In this document: one piece after another, positions 32,452 through 39,961 of the stretch
How positions within the stretch are numbered: the stretch's first letter is position 1
Layout: each line of letters opens with the position of its first letter
NCBI RefSeq assembly: GCF_014854695.1
Contig: NZ_CP027557.1
Location: 186,001-250,000, forward strand
Direction: 5' to 3'
Origin: Rhodococcus rhodochrous
GTDB lineage: Bacteria; Actinomycetota; Actinomycetes; Mycobacteriales; Mycobacteriaceae
Length of the DNA stretch: 64,000 nt
The notes under the pieces: generated by a model
The model's input: only the letters and a program-made list of their open reading frames with translations
Told to the model about the DNA's origin: nothing
Databases searched by the model: none
Position numbers and translations under genes: made by a program

Positions 32452-32952
32452 TCAGCGCAGGATCAGGCAGGTGGTCGAGCCCGTCGCGAGCAGGCGGCCC
32501 TCCGAGTCACGGGCCTCGCCGCGCGCCGTCGCCGTGCGCCGTCCGGTGTGCTCGCAGAAGCCCTGCACACGGATGACACCCTTCCCGGTCTGCACCGGGC
32601 GGACGTAGCGGACCTGCAGGTCGAGGGTCGTGTACCCGACCCCGGCCTCGAGGGTGCTCGACACGCAGAAGCCCATCGCGGTGTCGAAGAGGGTGGCGAG
32701 CACACCGCCGTGGATGCTGCCCACCGCGTTGGCGTGGAACTCCTGCGGCTCGAGGGTGACCTCGGCGAAACCCTCGCCGGCATCGGTGACGGTGAAACCG
32801 AGCGTGCGGGAGGTGGGGTGGTGCGGGATCGTCCCGTCCATCAGCCCGCGCAGGAAGTCGAGTCCGTGCATGTCGCGGTTGGCCGCCGACGTCGGTGCCG
32901 GGTCCTCCCACGTGTAGGTACGCTGCCGCTGCTGTTGCTCGTCCGTGCTCAC
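32452..32952 (-). CDS. PaaI-family hotdog thioesterase
   Basis: This 166-residue single hotdog-fold protein has the PaaI/4HBT signature AVGSIHGGVLATLFDTAMGFC, with the HGG turn and catalytic Asp. The long beta strands TLDLQVRYVRPVQTGKG and LLATGSTTCLIL follow. Such enzymes hydrolyse acyl-CoA thioesters in the cytoplasm; the natural acyl group here is unknown. The Q/R-rich N-terminus (DEQQQRQRTYTWED) is not part of the fold. It lies 19 bases from the convergent PLP gene with no visible terminator, and is divergent from the MFS gene. It does not clearly belong to either neighbouring cluster. Confidence 0.88.
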   Translation of the reverse strand: MSTDEQQQRQRTYTWEDPAPTSAANRDMHGLDFLRGLMDGTIPHHPTSRTLGFTVTDAGEGFAEVTLEPQEFHANAVGSIHGGVLATLFDTAMGFCVSSTLEAGVGYTTLDLQVRYVRPVQTGKGVIRVQGFCEHTGRRTATARGEARDSEGRLLATGSTTCLILR

Positions 32953-33044
32953 GATGACCGACCGTATCCCACCTCCGGAGGGGTGACATGTGGAGCCGGG
33001 CGTGCCATTCTCGTTGCATGCGCCGTCGATGTTGATCCGACCCG

Positions 33045-34244
33045 ATGACCTCGCTGTCCGCGCGGGTGGTCGCGTACGCGTCCGTCCGTGAGTTCGTGCC
33101 GCTCTACGGCCTGTACGCGTTGCTGTTCGAGGATCACGGTCTCGACACCCGTTCCATCTCGTCGCTGTTCGTCCTGTGGTCGGTGGTCGCCTTCGTCTCC
33201 GAGGTGCCGTCGGGCGCGTGGGCCGACACCGTCTCCCGTCGCGGTCTGCTGTTCGGCAGCGGAGCCCTGCTCACCGCCGCGTTCACGATGTGGCTGGTGT
33301 GGCCCGGTTACTGGGGGTTCGCGCTCGGCTTCGTCCTGTGGGGCATCAGCGAGTCGATGAAATCCGGCACCTTCGAGGCCCTCGTCTACGACGAACTCGC
33401 CGCGCGCGGGTGCGAACACCGGTACGCGGCGATCATGGGATACGCCAACGCGGGTGAGATGACGTGCGTCTTCGTCGCGATCCTCACGGCGGCACCGCTG
33501 TTCGAACTCGGCGGTTACGCCCTGGTGGGCTGGGTGTCGGTCGCGATCACCGTCGTCGACATCGCGCTCGTGGGAACGCTTCCCGCCGCACCGAAGGTGG
33601 AGGAGGCCGACGAGATCGCCGGCAGCGGCGACACCGTCCTCGTCCGCTACATGTCGTCGCTGCGGGCCGGCACGTCCGAGATCCGCACCGACCGGGCCGT
33701 GCGACGATCGGTCGTCCTCGCGGCCGCCCTGCTCGCCTGTCTCGCCTTCGACGAGTACTTCGCTCTCCTCGCACGCGAATCGGGAGCGGAGACCGGATTC
33801 GTGCCGGTGCTGGTCGCGCTGACGGCCGTCGGACAGGTGGTCGGTGCCGCGACCGCCGGACGGACTGCGGCGATGAGCGGCCGCACCATGGGTGCCGTCG
33901 TGATCGTCGGATCGGCACTGATCGCCGGTGGTGCACTCGCCGGAGGGATCGCCGGATTCACGGCGATCGGTGTGGGTTACGGCGCGCTGCACAACACAGC
34001 GATCGTCGCCGAGGCGCGCCTGCAGGACACGATGTCCGGTCGCGCCCGGGCGACCGTCTCCTCCGTCGTCGGCCTGACGAGCGAGGTGCTGTCGGTGGCG
34101 ATCTTCGCTGCCTACGCGCTCGGCTCGCTGTGGTTGCCGATGGCGGTGCTGGTCGCGGTGACGGTGCTCCCGCTGGTCGGGCTGGGCGTGGTCGCGCCGA
34201 GACTGTTGCCCGCAGCGCGCTCGGCTCCATTCTCCGGCCCATGA
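33045..34244 (+). CDS. Major facilitator superfamily transporter
   Basis: The 399-residue protein has about 12 membrane segments. It carries the MFS cytoplasmic-loop motif in the form SGAWADTVSRRGLLFGSGAL (between segments 2 and 3) and a long central loop (VEEADEIAGSGDTVLVRYMSS...) separating the two six-helix halves. The order matches drug/proton-antiporter-type permeases. The ATG at 33045 lacks a good Shine-Dalgarno. It faces the siderophore esterase gene and overlaps it at the 3' end, so export of a siderophore or xenobiotic is possible, but substrate is inference only. Upstream is the divergent PaaI thioesterase. Confidence 0.85.
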   Translation: MTSLSARVVAYASVREFVPLYGLYALLFEDHGLDTRSISSLFVLWSVVAFVSEVPSGAWADTVSRRGLLFGSGALLTAAFTMWLVWPGYWGFALGFVLWGISESMKSGTFEALVYDELAARGCEHRYAAIMGYANAGEMTCVFVAILTAAPLFELGGYALVGWVSVAITVVDIALVGTLPAAPKVEEADEIAGSGDTVLVRYMSSLRAGTSEIRTDRAVRRSVVLAAALLACLAFDEYFALLARESGAETGFVPVLVALTAVGQVVGAATAGRTAAMSGRTMGAVVIVGSALIAGGALAGGIAGFTAIGVGYGALHNTAIVAEARLQDTMSGRARATVSSVVGLTSEVLSVAIFAAYALGSLWLPMAVLVAVTVLPLVGLGVVAPRLLPAARSAPFSGP

Positions 34245-35353
34245 GGGTCGGGGAGCAGTTCGGCCACGAGGGCGGGAAGCCGCTCTCGCCACTGAACCCA
34301 GTCGTGGCCGCCGGCGAACCGCGCGGAACGGACGGGATGCCCGGCACGGCCGAGACGGCTCACAGCCGAGTCGATCTCGTCGAGCATCATCCATTCGAGT
34401 GAGCCGGCCTCGCAGAAGATGGGCACCCTGCCACCACGATCGGCCTCGGCGATCGTCGGAACGTCGCGCCCCCGGTCGTCGTGCCACCACATCGACGGTG
34501 AGAGACACGCCGCACCGGCGACGATGTCCGGGCGTGTCAATGCGAAGAACATCGACGCGAGACCACCGTAGGAGCAACCGCCGACGATCACCTGCTCGTC
34601 GACGAGGGCGAGCAGTTCGTCCCGGAAGCGCGGGTTGGCGGTCAGATCGGAGGCACGGACGTTGCGTGCCGGACCGTCGGCACCGACGTGCTCGACGGCC
34701 ACGACACGTGCCGGTGAGGCGGTGCCGTCGAAGGCGGCGAGTACTCCGTGGGCGAGGATCTCGTCGCCGTCGAACAGCAGTACCGTGCCCCGTCCCGGTA
34801 GAGGCGGAAGATATGTGTGTACGCGGCGCGGGGTTCCGTCGAGCACGACGATCGAGGTGTGAAGATCTCCCGCAGGCGGCTCTCCCGTCCGGAAGCGTTG
34901 TGGTGGTGCATCGGGAGCTGCACCTTCTCGGGTCCCGGTTGCATTGCGACGGAACCGGATCCACCATTCGCGTTCGTTCTCTCCGTCCTCCGGTCCGTCG
35001 ATCGGGCCGGCCGACGGAATGAAAGCGTAGGAACCACGCCAAGCGCTGGGTACCCGGACCGAATGCGTCCACGACCGACCGTCCGGATCGCGCCGCATCG
35101 TGCCCTCGGCGATGCGGCTGCGGTCGGTCACGCAGTTGACGTCGAGAAACACCTCGGCGGTGAAGGGCGGCATCCGGTCTGCGCTCACCGTGAAGGTCGC
35201 GATCCAGCCGTCGTCGTCGGCGGTGAACACCGGCGTACCGTCCCCGATCACGCGCGAGCGGTAGGCAGCCTCGGGAGGCGTGACGGCACTGCGATCCGGG
35301 GCGGGCAGCCGTTTCCGAGGAGATGGGGTAGGCACGCCGGTGTCGTCGGTCAT
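34112..35353 (-). CDS. Enterochelin esterase-like hydrolase (Fes/esterase D family)
   Basis: This 413-residue alpha/beta hydrolase resembles the enterochelin esterase Fes, which cleaves ferric siderophores after uptake to release iron. The N-terminal part (ADDDGWIATFTVSADRMPPF..., EREWWIRFRRNATG) matches the Fes N-domain, and the core has HTYLPPLPGRGTVLLFDGD. The nucleophile Ser lies in VGGCSYGGLASM, and the likely catalytic His is in FAGGHDWVQWR. The ATG at 35353 is 4 bases after the FepB-type gene stop, so coupling is likely. The last ~44 residues are low-complexity (Ser/Thr/Ala) and overlap the convergent MFS gene by 133 bases. It would be iron-regulated through the upstream IdeR box. Confidence 0.87.
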   Translation of the reverse strand: MTDDTGVPTPSPRKRLPAPDRSAVTPPEAAYRSRVIGDGTPVFTADDDGWIATFTVSADRMPPFTAEVFLDVNCVTDRSRIAEGTMRRDPDGRSWTHSVRVPSAWRGSYAFIPSAGPIDGPEDGENEREWWIRFRRNATGTREGAAPDAPPQRFRTGEPPAGDLHTSIVVLDGTPRRVHTYLPPLPGRGTVLLFDGDEILAHGVLAAFDGTASPARVVAVEHVGADGPARNVRASDLTANPRFRDELLALVDEQVIVGGCSYGGLASMFFALTRPDIVAGAACLSPSMWWHDDRGRDVPTIAEADRGGRVPIFCEAGSLEWMMLDEIDSAVSRLGRAGHPVRSARFAGGHDWVQWRERLPALVAELLPDPHGPENGAERAAGNSLGATTPSPTSGSTVTATSTAIGNHSEPSA

Positions 35354-35357
35354 GGCG

Positions 35358-36347
35358 TCAGGCGTCGCCGCGGACCGCAGCGGCGATCTTCTCGGGCAAC
35401 TGCTCACCGAGCCACGCCATGCTCAGCAGGCTCGTCGAGCGGAAGGCGCGCCACTCCTCGTCGGTGGGCACGTAGTGACGACCCTCCCGAACGACGTCCA
35501 ACGACGCGAAGACCGGCATGGCGGAGTAGCTTTCGCGGAACGACTCGTCCGGGAAATAGCCGATGAACACGTCCGCTTCGAACAGGTCGAAGTTCTCCGG
35601 GCTGATCTGGTTGTCCTTGCCCTGCGCGACGTACTGCTCGGTGGCAGGGGACGGTACGAGTCCGAGGTCACCGAAGAGCTGGCTCGTCGCCGAATCCGGC
35701 CCGGTCAGCAATCCGGCCCGGTCGGTGGAATGCAGGAGGGATACGACGTAGGTCGCGCCGTCGAGTTCGGGATGCTGCTCCTTGGCGGACGCCAATTCGG
35801 TCTCGACCGCTTCGATGCGCGCGTCGATCTCGTCGCGGACCCCGAACAGTTCGGCGACACGCTGCGTCTGCTGCGTCCAACTGTCGGCCTTCTTCTCGTC
35901 TGCACGCGCAAGGGTGGGGGCGACCGCCGAAAGCTGCTCGTACACCGAGTTCTCCAGCTCGATTCCCGTGGCGAGGATGAGGTCGGGTTCGTAGGAGGCG
36001 ATCTCTTCGACGGGCACCTCGGTGAACTCGAGCAAGGGTGGGACAGTGCCTCCGAGTTCGGTGACCGCATCCTCGGTCCACGGCATGACGGGTCGGACCA
36101 CCGAAGCGGTCATGGCCACCGGCACCACTCCGGCCGCCAGAGCGGCGTCGTTGTCGGAAACCGACAGGGTGACGACGCGTTCGGGTGTCTCGTCGAGCGT
36201 GACCTCGCCGAACCGGTCGGCGACACTGACGGTTCGGTTCTCTCCCGGAGGCTCGGTGGAGCCTGCGGGATCGGACGAACCCGAGCAGGCGACGGTCAGG
36301 GCCAAGGGGACGGCCAGTAGCGGCACGACACGACGGAGCGACTTCAA
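35358..36347 (-). CDS. Iron-siderophore ABC transporter substrate-binding lipoprotein (FepB/FecB-like)
   Basis: This 329-residue periplasmic binding protein has a lipoprotein signal (VPLLAVPLALTVACSGS; lipobox LTVAC with Cys21). It also has the TroA/FepB-like fold seen in iron-siderophore receptors. Typical segments are NRTVSVADRFGEVTLDETPERVVTLS, ASYEPDLILATGIE and the central helix QTQRVAELFGVRDEID. It binds a ferric siderophore at the membrane and delivers it to a permease not encoded nearby. Translation starts at a TTG preceded by GGAAGGTGA. An IdeR-like box lies 25 bases upstream. The esterase gene follows 4 bases after the stop, forming an uptake-and-release pair. Confidence 0.92.
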   Translation of the reverse strand: MKSLRRVVPLLAVPLALTVACSGSSDPAGSTEPPGENRTVSVADRFGEVTLDETPERVVTLSVSDNDAALAAGVVPVAMTASVVRPVMPWTEDAVTELGGTVPPLLEFTEVPVEEIASYEPDLILATGIELENSVYEQLSAVAPTLARADEKKADSWTQQTQRVAELFGVRDEIDARIEAVETELASAKEQHPELDGATYVVSLLHSTDRAGLLTGPDSATSQLFGDLGLVPSPATEQYVAQGKDNQISPENFDLFEADVFIGYFPDESFRESYSAMPVFASLDVVREGRHYVPTDEEWRAFRSTSLLSMAWLGEQLPEKIAAAVRGDA

Positions 36348-36371
36348 GACTCACCTTCCACAACGTAAGGG

Positions 36372-36390
36372 CTAGGTAAGCCTAAACTAA
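36372..36390 (-). promoter_or_regulatory. IdeR/DtxR iron box
   Basis: On the minus strand the 19-mer TTAGTTTAGGCTTACCTAG matches the IdeR/DtxR consensus (TTAGGTTAGGCTAACCTAA) at 16 of 19 positions by eye. It sits just upstream of the siderophore-binding lipoprotein gene, which should therefore be repressed by iron-loaded IdeR. Confidence 0.85.
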
Positions 36391-36419
36391 TTAACTCGCG
36401 GGTTGTGCCGTCATCGTTG

Positions 36420-37970
36420 TCACAACTTGCTGCTGCGCAGTTCGTGCCCCTTCGAGGTCTTGCAGCGGCCCGATTCGAGATCCCACTGCCAGCCGTGCAG
36501 GTTGCAGGTCAGCGTGGTGCCGTCGACGACACCGAACTTCGACAGGTCCGCCTTCAGATGCGGGCAGCGACGCTGGATCTCGTAGCCGCCCAACTCGATC
36601 GACGCCGAGTCGTCGTGCGCCTCGGCGAACCAGCCGTCGGCGTACGCGATGCGCTCGTCGGTCAGGCACTTGAAGAAGGTGTAGAGGAACTCGTTGTAGC
36701 CGCCGATGCGCCAGGCCGTGAACCGGGTGGACAGGAAGATCGTGTTGACCCAGTCGGGCTCGTCGTCGCGCAGAACCGTGCGCACGAGCTCGGGGGCGAT
36801 GCGGAAACCGTAGCGGTACTTGCCTTCTCCCTCGATGGGTTCGCGCACGACGCGCTTGGGGAAGTCGAGCACCACGGTCTCGTCGCCCATCACAAGACCC
36901 ACCGGATAGCCGATGCCGTCGCAGATGAGATCGGACTGCGCCATGATCGGCTCGAACTTCGCCTTGAGCGCGGACAGCAGCGGCTCACCCTCGGCGGGAG
37001 CCCAGGTCGCCTTCTGCGCCGCGATCACCGGAGCGAAACGCTGCGCCATGTCCTCGATGTAGGCGGCCTTGTTCGTGAAGATCGCCTCGACTTGCTCGTC
37101 GGGGATCGGGTGCGTGAGCGTCATGTGCTCGCTGCCCTTCAGATCCACCACCGAACCCGGGATCATGAGCAGGCCGCCCTCGCGGCCGTGGATGCGCAGC
37201 TGCTCGAGGAAGACCTGCTGGTCGGGGAAGATGTTGCCCTCGTCGCCGTGGTCGTCGTTGAGGTCGCGCAGGTCGTCGTCGAGGAAGACCGGCGGACCGG
37301 CAGACGGCACGATCCACGTCGCGTCGACCTGGTCGATGTAACTGCGGCAACGGTCCATGCCGCGCTGGCGCTTCTGCTTGCCGAAGTTGGCCTTGGTCTT
37401 CTTCGGGATGTCGTAGACCATCGGGTACCAGATGGCGCCCGAGTACTGCAGCAGATGGATGTCGATCTTCCCGAACGCCTCGTGCATGACGTCCATGTCG
37501 ATCGGCCGCGCGTCGTTCATGTTGAACACGGTCGACTCACCGTCGGAGACGATCAGGCCCGAGTCGCCGATCGGTCCGTCGGCCGGCGCGCGCAGCGCGA
37601 TGATCATGATGTCGAGATCGCCCTCGGGACCACTTACCGTGTGCTTCACGGAATCGGTGGTCTCGAAGAACTTCGTGAAGCCGAGATTCTCGAGCTCGCG
37701 ACGCAGGTCCGGCACCGGATAATCGGGCAACAGGACGGTCGCGTCCTTGTTGACGTGCTTGCTCAGCGTGTCGGGATCGAAGTGATCCTTGTGCAGATGC
37801 GAGACGTACAGGTAGTCGACGTTGCCGAGAGCGTCCCAGTCGAGACCGGTGTTGTCCGGGAAGGGCACCCACGAGGCGAAGTACGCGGGCGTGACCCACG
37901 GATCGCACAGGATGGACCCCGCTTCGGTCTGGATGTGGAAACCGGCGTGTCCGACGCTGGTGATCTGCAC
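36420..37970 (-). CDS. MBL-fold protein with C-terminal Rieske [2Fe-2S] domain
   Basis: This 516-residue protein fuses an N-terminal metallo-beta-lactamase-fold domain to a C-terminal Rieske domain. The MBL metal motif reads VSHLHKDHFD (HxHxDH), and there are later conserved residues such as TWIVPSAGPP. The Rieske ligands are CPHL and CNLHGW near the C-terminus. The domain pair recalls CMP-sialic acid hydroxylase-type proteins, with the domain order reversed. It is the likely counterpart of the uncharacterised mycobacterial protein Rv3818, which occupies the same neighbourhood. GTG at 37970 has AGGAGGG upstream. The reaction is unknown; an oxygenase or electron-transfer role is possible. A nested inverted repeat precedes the gene. 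Confidence 0.88.
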   Translation of the reverse strand: MQITSVGHAGFHIQTEAGSILCDPWVTPAYFASWVPFPDNTGLDWDALGNVDYLYVSHLHKDHFDPDTLSKHVNKDATVLLPDYPVPDLRRELENLGFTKFFETTDSVKHTVSGPEGDLDIMIIALRAPADGPIGDSGLIVSDGESTVFNMNDARPIDMDVMHEAFGKIDIHLLQYSGAIWYPMVYDIPKKTKANFGKQKRQRGMDRCRSYIDQVDATWIVPSAGPPVFLDDDLRDLNDDHGDEGNIFPDQQVFLEQLRIHGREGGLLMIPGSVVDLKGSEHMTLTHPIPDEQVEAIFTNKAAYIEDMAQRFAPVIAAQKATWAPAEGEPLLSALKAKFEPIMAQSDLICDGIGYPVGLVMGDETVVLDFPKRVVREPIEGEGKYRYGFRIAPELVRTVLRDDEPDWVNTIFLSTRFTAWRIGGYNEFLYTFFKCLTDERIAYADGWFAEAHDDSASIELGGYEIQRRCPHLKADLSKFGVVDGTTLTCNLHGWQWDLESGRCKTSKGHELRSSKL

Positions 37971-37991
37971 TTCGTACCCTCCTGACGTGCT

Positions 37992-38028
37992 GACCGACGC
38001 CTACCAGGGTAGGCGCCGCCAGTCGGTC
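37992..38028. promoter_or_regulatory. Nested inverted repeat in the leader of the MBL-Rieske gene
   Basis: CGCCTACC (37998-38005) and GGTAGGCG (38008-38015) form a perfect 8-bp inverted repeat around AG. It is enclosed by GACCGAC (37992-37998) and GTCGGTC (38022-38028). It lies 22-58 bases upstream of the GTG start. It may be a repressor operator or a leader hairpin. Confidence 0.5.
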
Positions 38029-38252
38029 CACTGCGCCCAGGCAGTACCCGTTGCTACCCGTCGTGAGCAGGACCACCAGGTCACGGGGTGTACCGGCCTC
38101 GACGATCGGAATCGTCACACTCGTGTACACCTCCGAGATCGGGGTGACGGAGGCGGCCGCGGCATCGAAGGATTCGAGGTCGCCGCGCACAGCATCGCCT
38201 TTCGACGATGATCACGGTCGTTCCTCCACCGGGCCCCGCTAGGCTGACCGGC

Positions 38253-39068
38253 GTGGAACCCTTCTATCGGACCATCATCGGTGTCGCCCGCACGCTCTTC
38301 GCAGCGCAAGGGCTGAAATTCGCGATCACCGGGGCGGAGAACATCCCGGCGACGGGTGGTGCGGTCATCGCGATCAACCACACCGGCTACATGGACTTCA
38401 CCTACGCCGGGATCCCCGCCCGGGTCACCAAGCGGTACATCCGCTTCATGGCGAAGAAGGAAGTCTTCGACCACAAGATCTCCGGCCCCATGATGCGCGC
38501 GATGAAGCACATCCCCGTCGACCGCGGCGACGCCGGCGAGTCCTACCGTCTCGCCGTCGAGGCGCTGCGTGCCGGGCAGCTCGTGGGTGTGTTCCCGGAG
38601 GAGACGATCAGCCGCAGCTTCGAGCTCAAGGCGTTCCGGTCCGGCGCGGCGCGGATGGCGAACGAAGCCGGTGTCCCCGTGGTCCCCATGGTCATCTGGG
38701 GGTCGCAGAGGGTGTGGACGAAGGGCCACCCCAAGCGGCTCGGACGTACGAACACCCCGATCACCATCGAGGTGGGCGCCCCCATCCAACCGTTCGAGCC
38801 GGCAGCGGAGATGACCGCGCAGCTCCACGCGACCATGGAAAAGATGCTCCACCGGGTCCAGGACGGTTACACCCACGAGGCCGGCGCCTACTGGGTGCCC
38901 CGCCGGCTGGGCGGATCCGCGCCGACCCTCGAGGAGGCGACCGCCCTGGACGAGGCCGCGGCCGCCGAGCGCCGCGCGCGGAAGGCACGCGAACGTGCCG
39001 CCCGTGAAGGTGCTGCCGGTAGCGGCAACGACGACGCAGGCGGCGACCGCGGTACTTCGGCACAATGA
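38253..39068 (+). CDS. 1-acyl-sn-glycerol-3-phosphate acyltransferase (PlsC family)
   Basis: This 271-residue acyltransferase has the HX4D catalytic motif in NHTGYMD and the phosphate-binding FPEETIS motif, with the KEVFDH and RSGAARMANEAGVPVVPMV segments of the PlsC/LPLAT family. It transfers an acyl chain to lysophosphatidic acid or a related lipid on the inner membrane. GTG at 38253 is chosen because a -10-like TAGGCT lies 8 bases upstream, giving a leaderless start; an upstream ATG at 38208 is in frame but less conserved. In mycobacteria, paralogous acyltransferases (Rv3814c-Rv3816c) occupy the same place next to the HAD gene. The last ~40 residues are charged and Ala/Gly-rich. Confidence 0.9.
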   Translation: MEPFYRTIIGVARTLFAAQGLKFAITGAENIPATGGAVIAINHTGYMDFTYAGIPARVTKRYIRFMAKKEVFDHKISGPMMRAMKHIPVDRGDAGESYRLAVEALRAGQLVGVFPEETISRSFELKAFRSGAARMANEAGVPVVPMVIWGSQRVWTKGHPKRLGRTNTPITIEVGAPIQPFEPAAEMTAQLHATMEKMLHRVQDGYTHEAGAYWVPRRLGGSAPTLEEATALDEAAAAERRARKARERAAREGAAGSGNDDAGGDRGTSAQ

Positions 39069-39072
39069 CGGA

Positions 39073-39936
39073 GTGAACGCAGAGTCGAGTCGAGAGCCGT
39101 ATCGGGACCACATCACGGACGCGTCGCGTCCCGGATTGGTGGCCACGGACGTGGACGGCACCCTGATCGACGACACCGAGAAGGTGTCCGATCGGACCCG
39201 CGCCGCGGTGCATGCGGTGGTCGACTCCGGTGTTCCGTTCGTTCTGGCCACCGGCCGCCCGCCGCGCTGGATCGCGCCGGTGGTCGAGGAACTGGGCTAC
39301 GCGCCGATGGCGGTGTGCGCGAACGGTGCCGTGCTCTACGACAGTTCCACCGACCGTGTGCTCAGCGCCGCGGTGCTCGAGGTCGACGAACTGGCGTGGC
39401 TCGCCGAGGTTGCCTCGTCGGTGCTTCCCGGTTGCGGTCTGGCCGCGGAGCGGGTGGGGGAGCGGGCCCACGACGCGGCGACGCCGCAGTTCGTCAGCGC
39501 TCCCGGTTACGAACACGCCTGGCTGAATCCGGACAACACCGAACTCGCCGAGCACGAGGTGATCGGTGAGCCCGCCATCAAATTGCTCGTCCGGCTCCCC
39601 GGCGCGACCAGCCGGGAGATGGCGGAGGCTCTCGTGCCGAAACTGCACGGGCTGGTCGACGTGACCTATTCGACGACCCACGGGCTCATCGAGATCTCCG
39701 CGGCGGGGGTCACGAAGGCGTCCGGTCTCCAGGAGATGGCCCGGATGCTCGGTGTCTCCCACGAGAATCTCGTGGCCTTCGGCGACATGCCCAACGACAT
39801 CCCGATGCTGTCGATGGCGCGTCACGGCGTGGCGATGGAGAACGCGCATCCGGACGCGAAGTCGGTCGCAGACGAAGTCACCGCCACCAACGTCGAGGAC
39901 GGGGTGGCCCGCGTTCTCGAACGGTGGTGGCGGTGA
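39073..39936 (+). CDS. HAD-superfamily hydrolase (Cof-type phosphatase)
   Basis: This 287-residue HAD phosphatase has motif I as VATDVDGTLID, motif II as VLATGRPP, a motif III lysine in EPAIKLLVRLP or TKASG, and motif IV as AFGDMPNDIPML. The large C2 cap between them (about residues 90-200) places it in the Cof/YbiV group acting on phosphorylated sugars or cofactors. GTG at 39073 follows a CACAAT -10-like element, suggesting a leaderless transcript. It starts 4 bases after the PlsC stop and probably shares some transcription. It matches the position of Rv3813c in the mycobacterial locus. The substrate is unknown. Confidence 0.9.
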   Translation: MNAESSREPYRDHITDASRPGLVATDVDGTLIDDTEKVSDRTRAAVHAVVDSGVPFVLATGRPPRWIAPVVEELGYAPMAVCANGAVLYDSSTDRVLSAAVLEVDELAWLAEVASSVLPGCGLAAERVGERAHDAATPQFVSAPGYEHAWLNPDNTELAEHEVIGEPAIKLLVRLPGATSREMAEALVPKLHGLVDVTYSTTHGLIEISAAGVTKASGLQEMARMLGVSHENLVAFGDMPNDIPMLSMARHGVAMENAHPDAKSVADEVTATNVEDGVARVLERWWR

Positions 39937-39961
39937 CTCGTTCCTACCGGTGCGCTGCGGG

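Noticed and set aside
34112..34244. A frameshift or missed stop in the esterase gene
   Set aside because: The frame is open and contiguous to 34112 and the C-terminal tail is in the same frame as the Fes domain, so the overlap was kept as observed.
37971..38190. Possible small minus-strand gene before the MBL-Rieske gene
   Set aside because: The frame starting at 38190 looks protein-like for about 70 residues but runs out of frame into the next gene, and it covers the nested inverted repeat. No stop before the MBL-Rieske gene, no domain.
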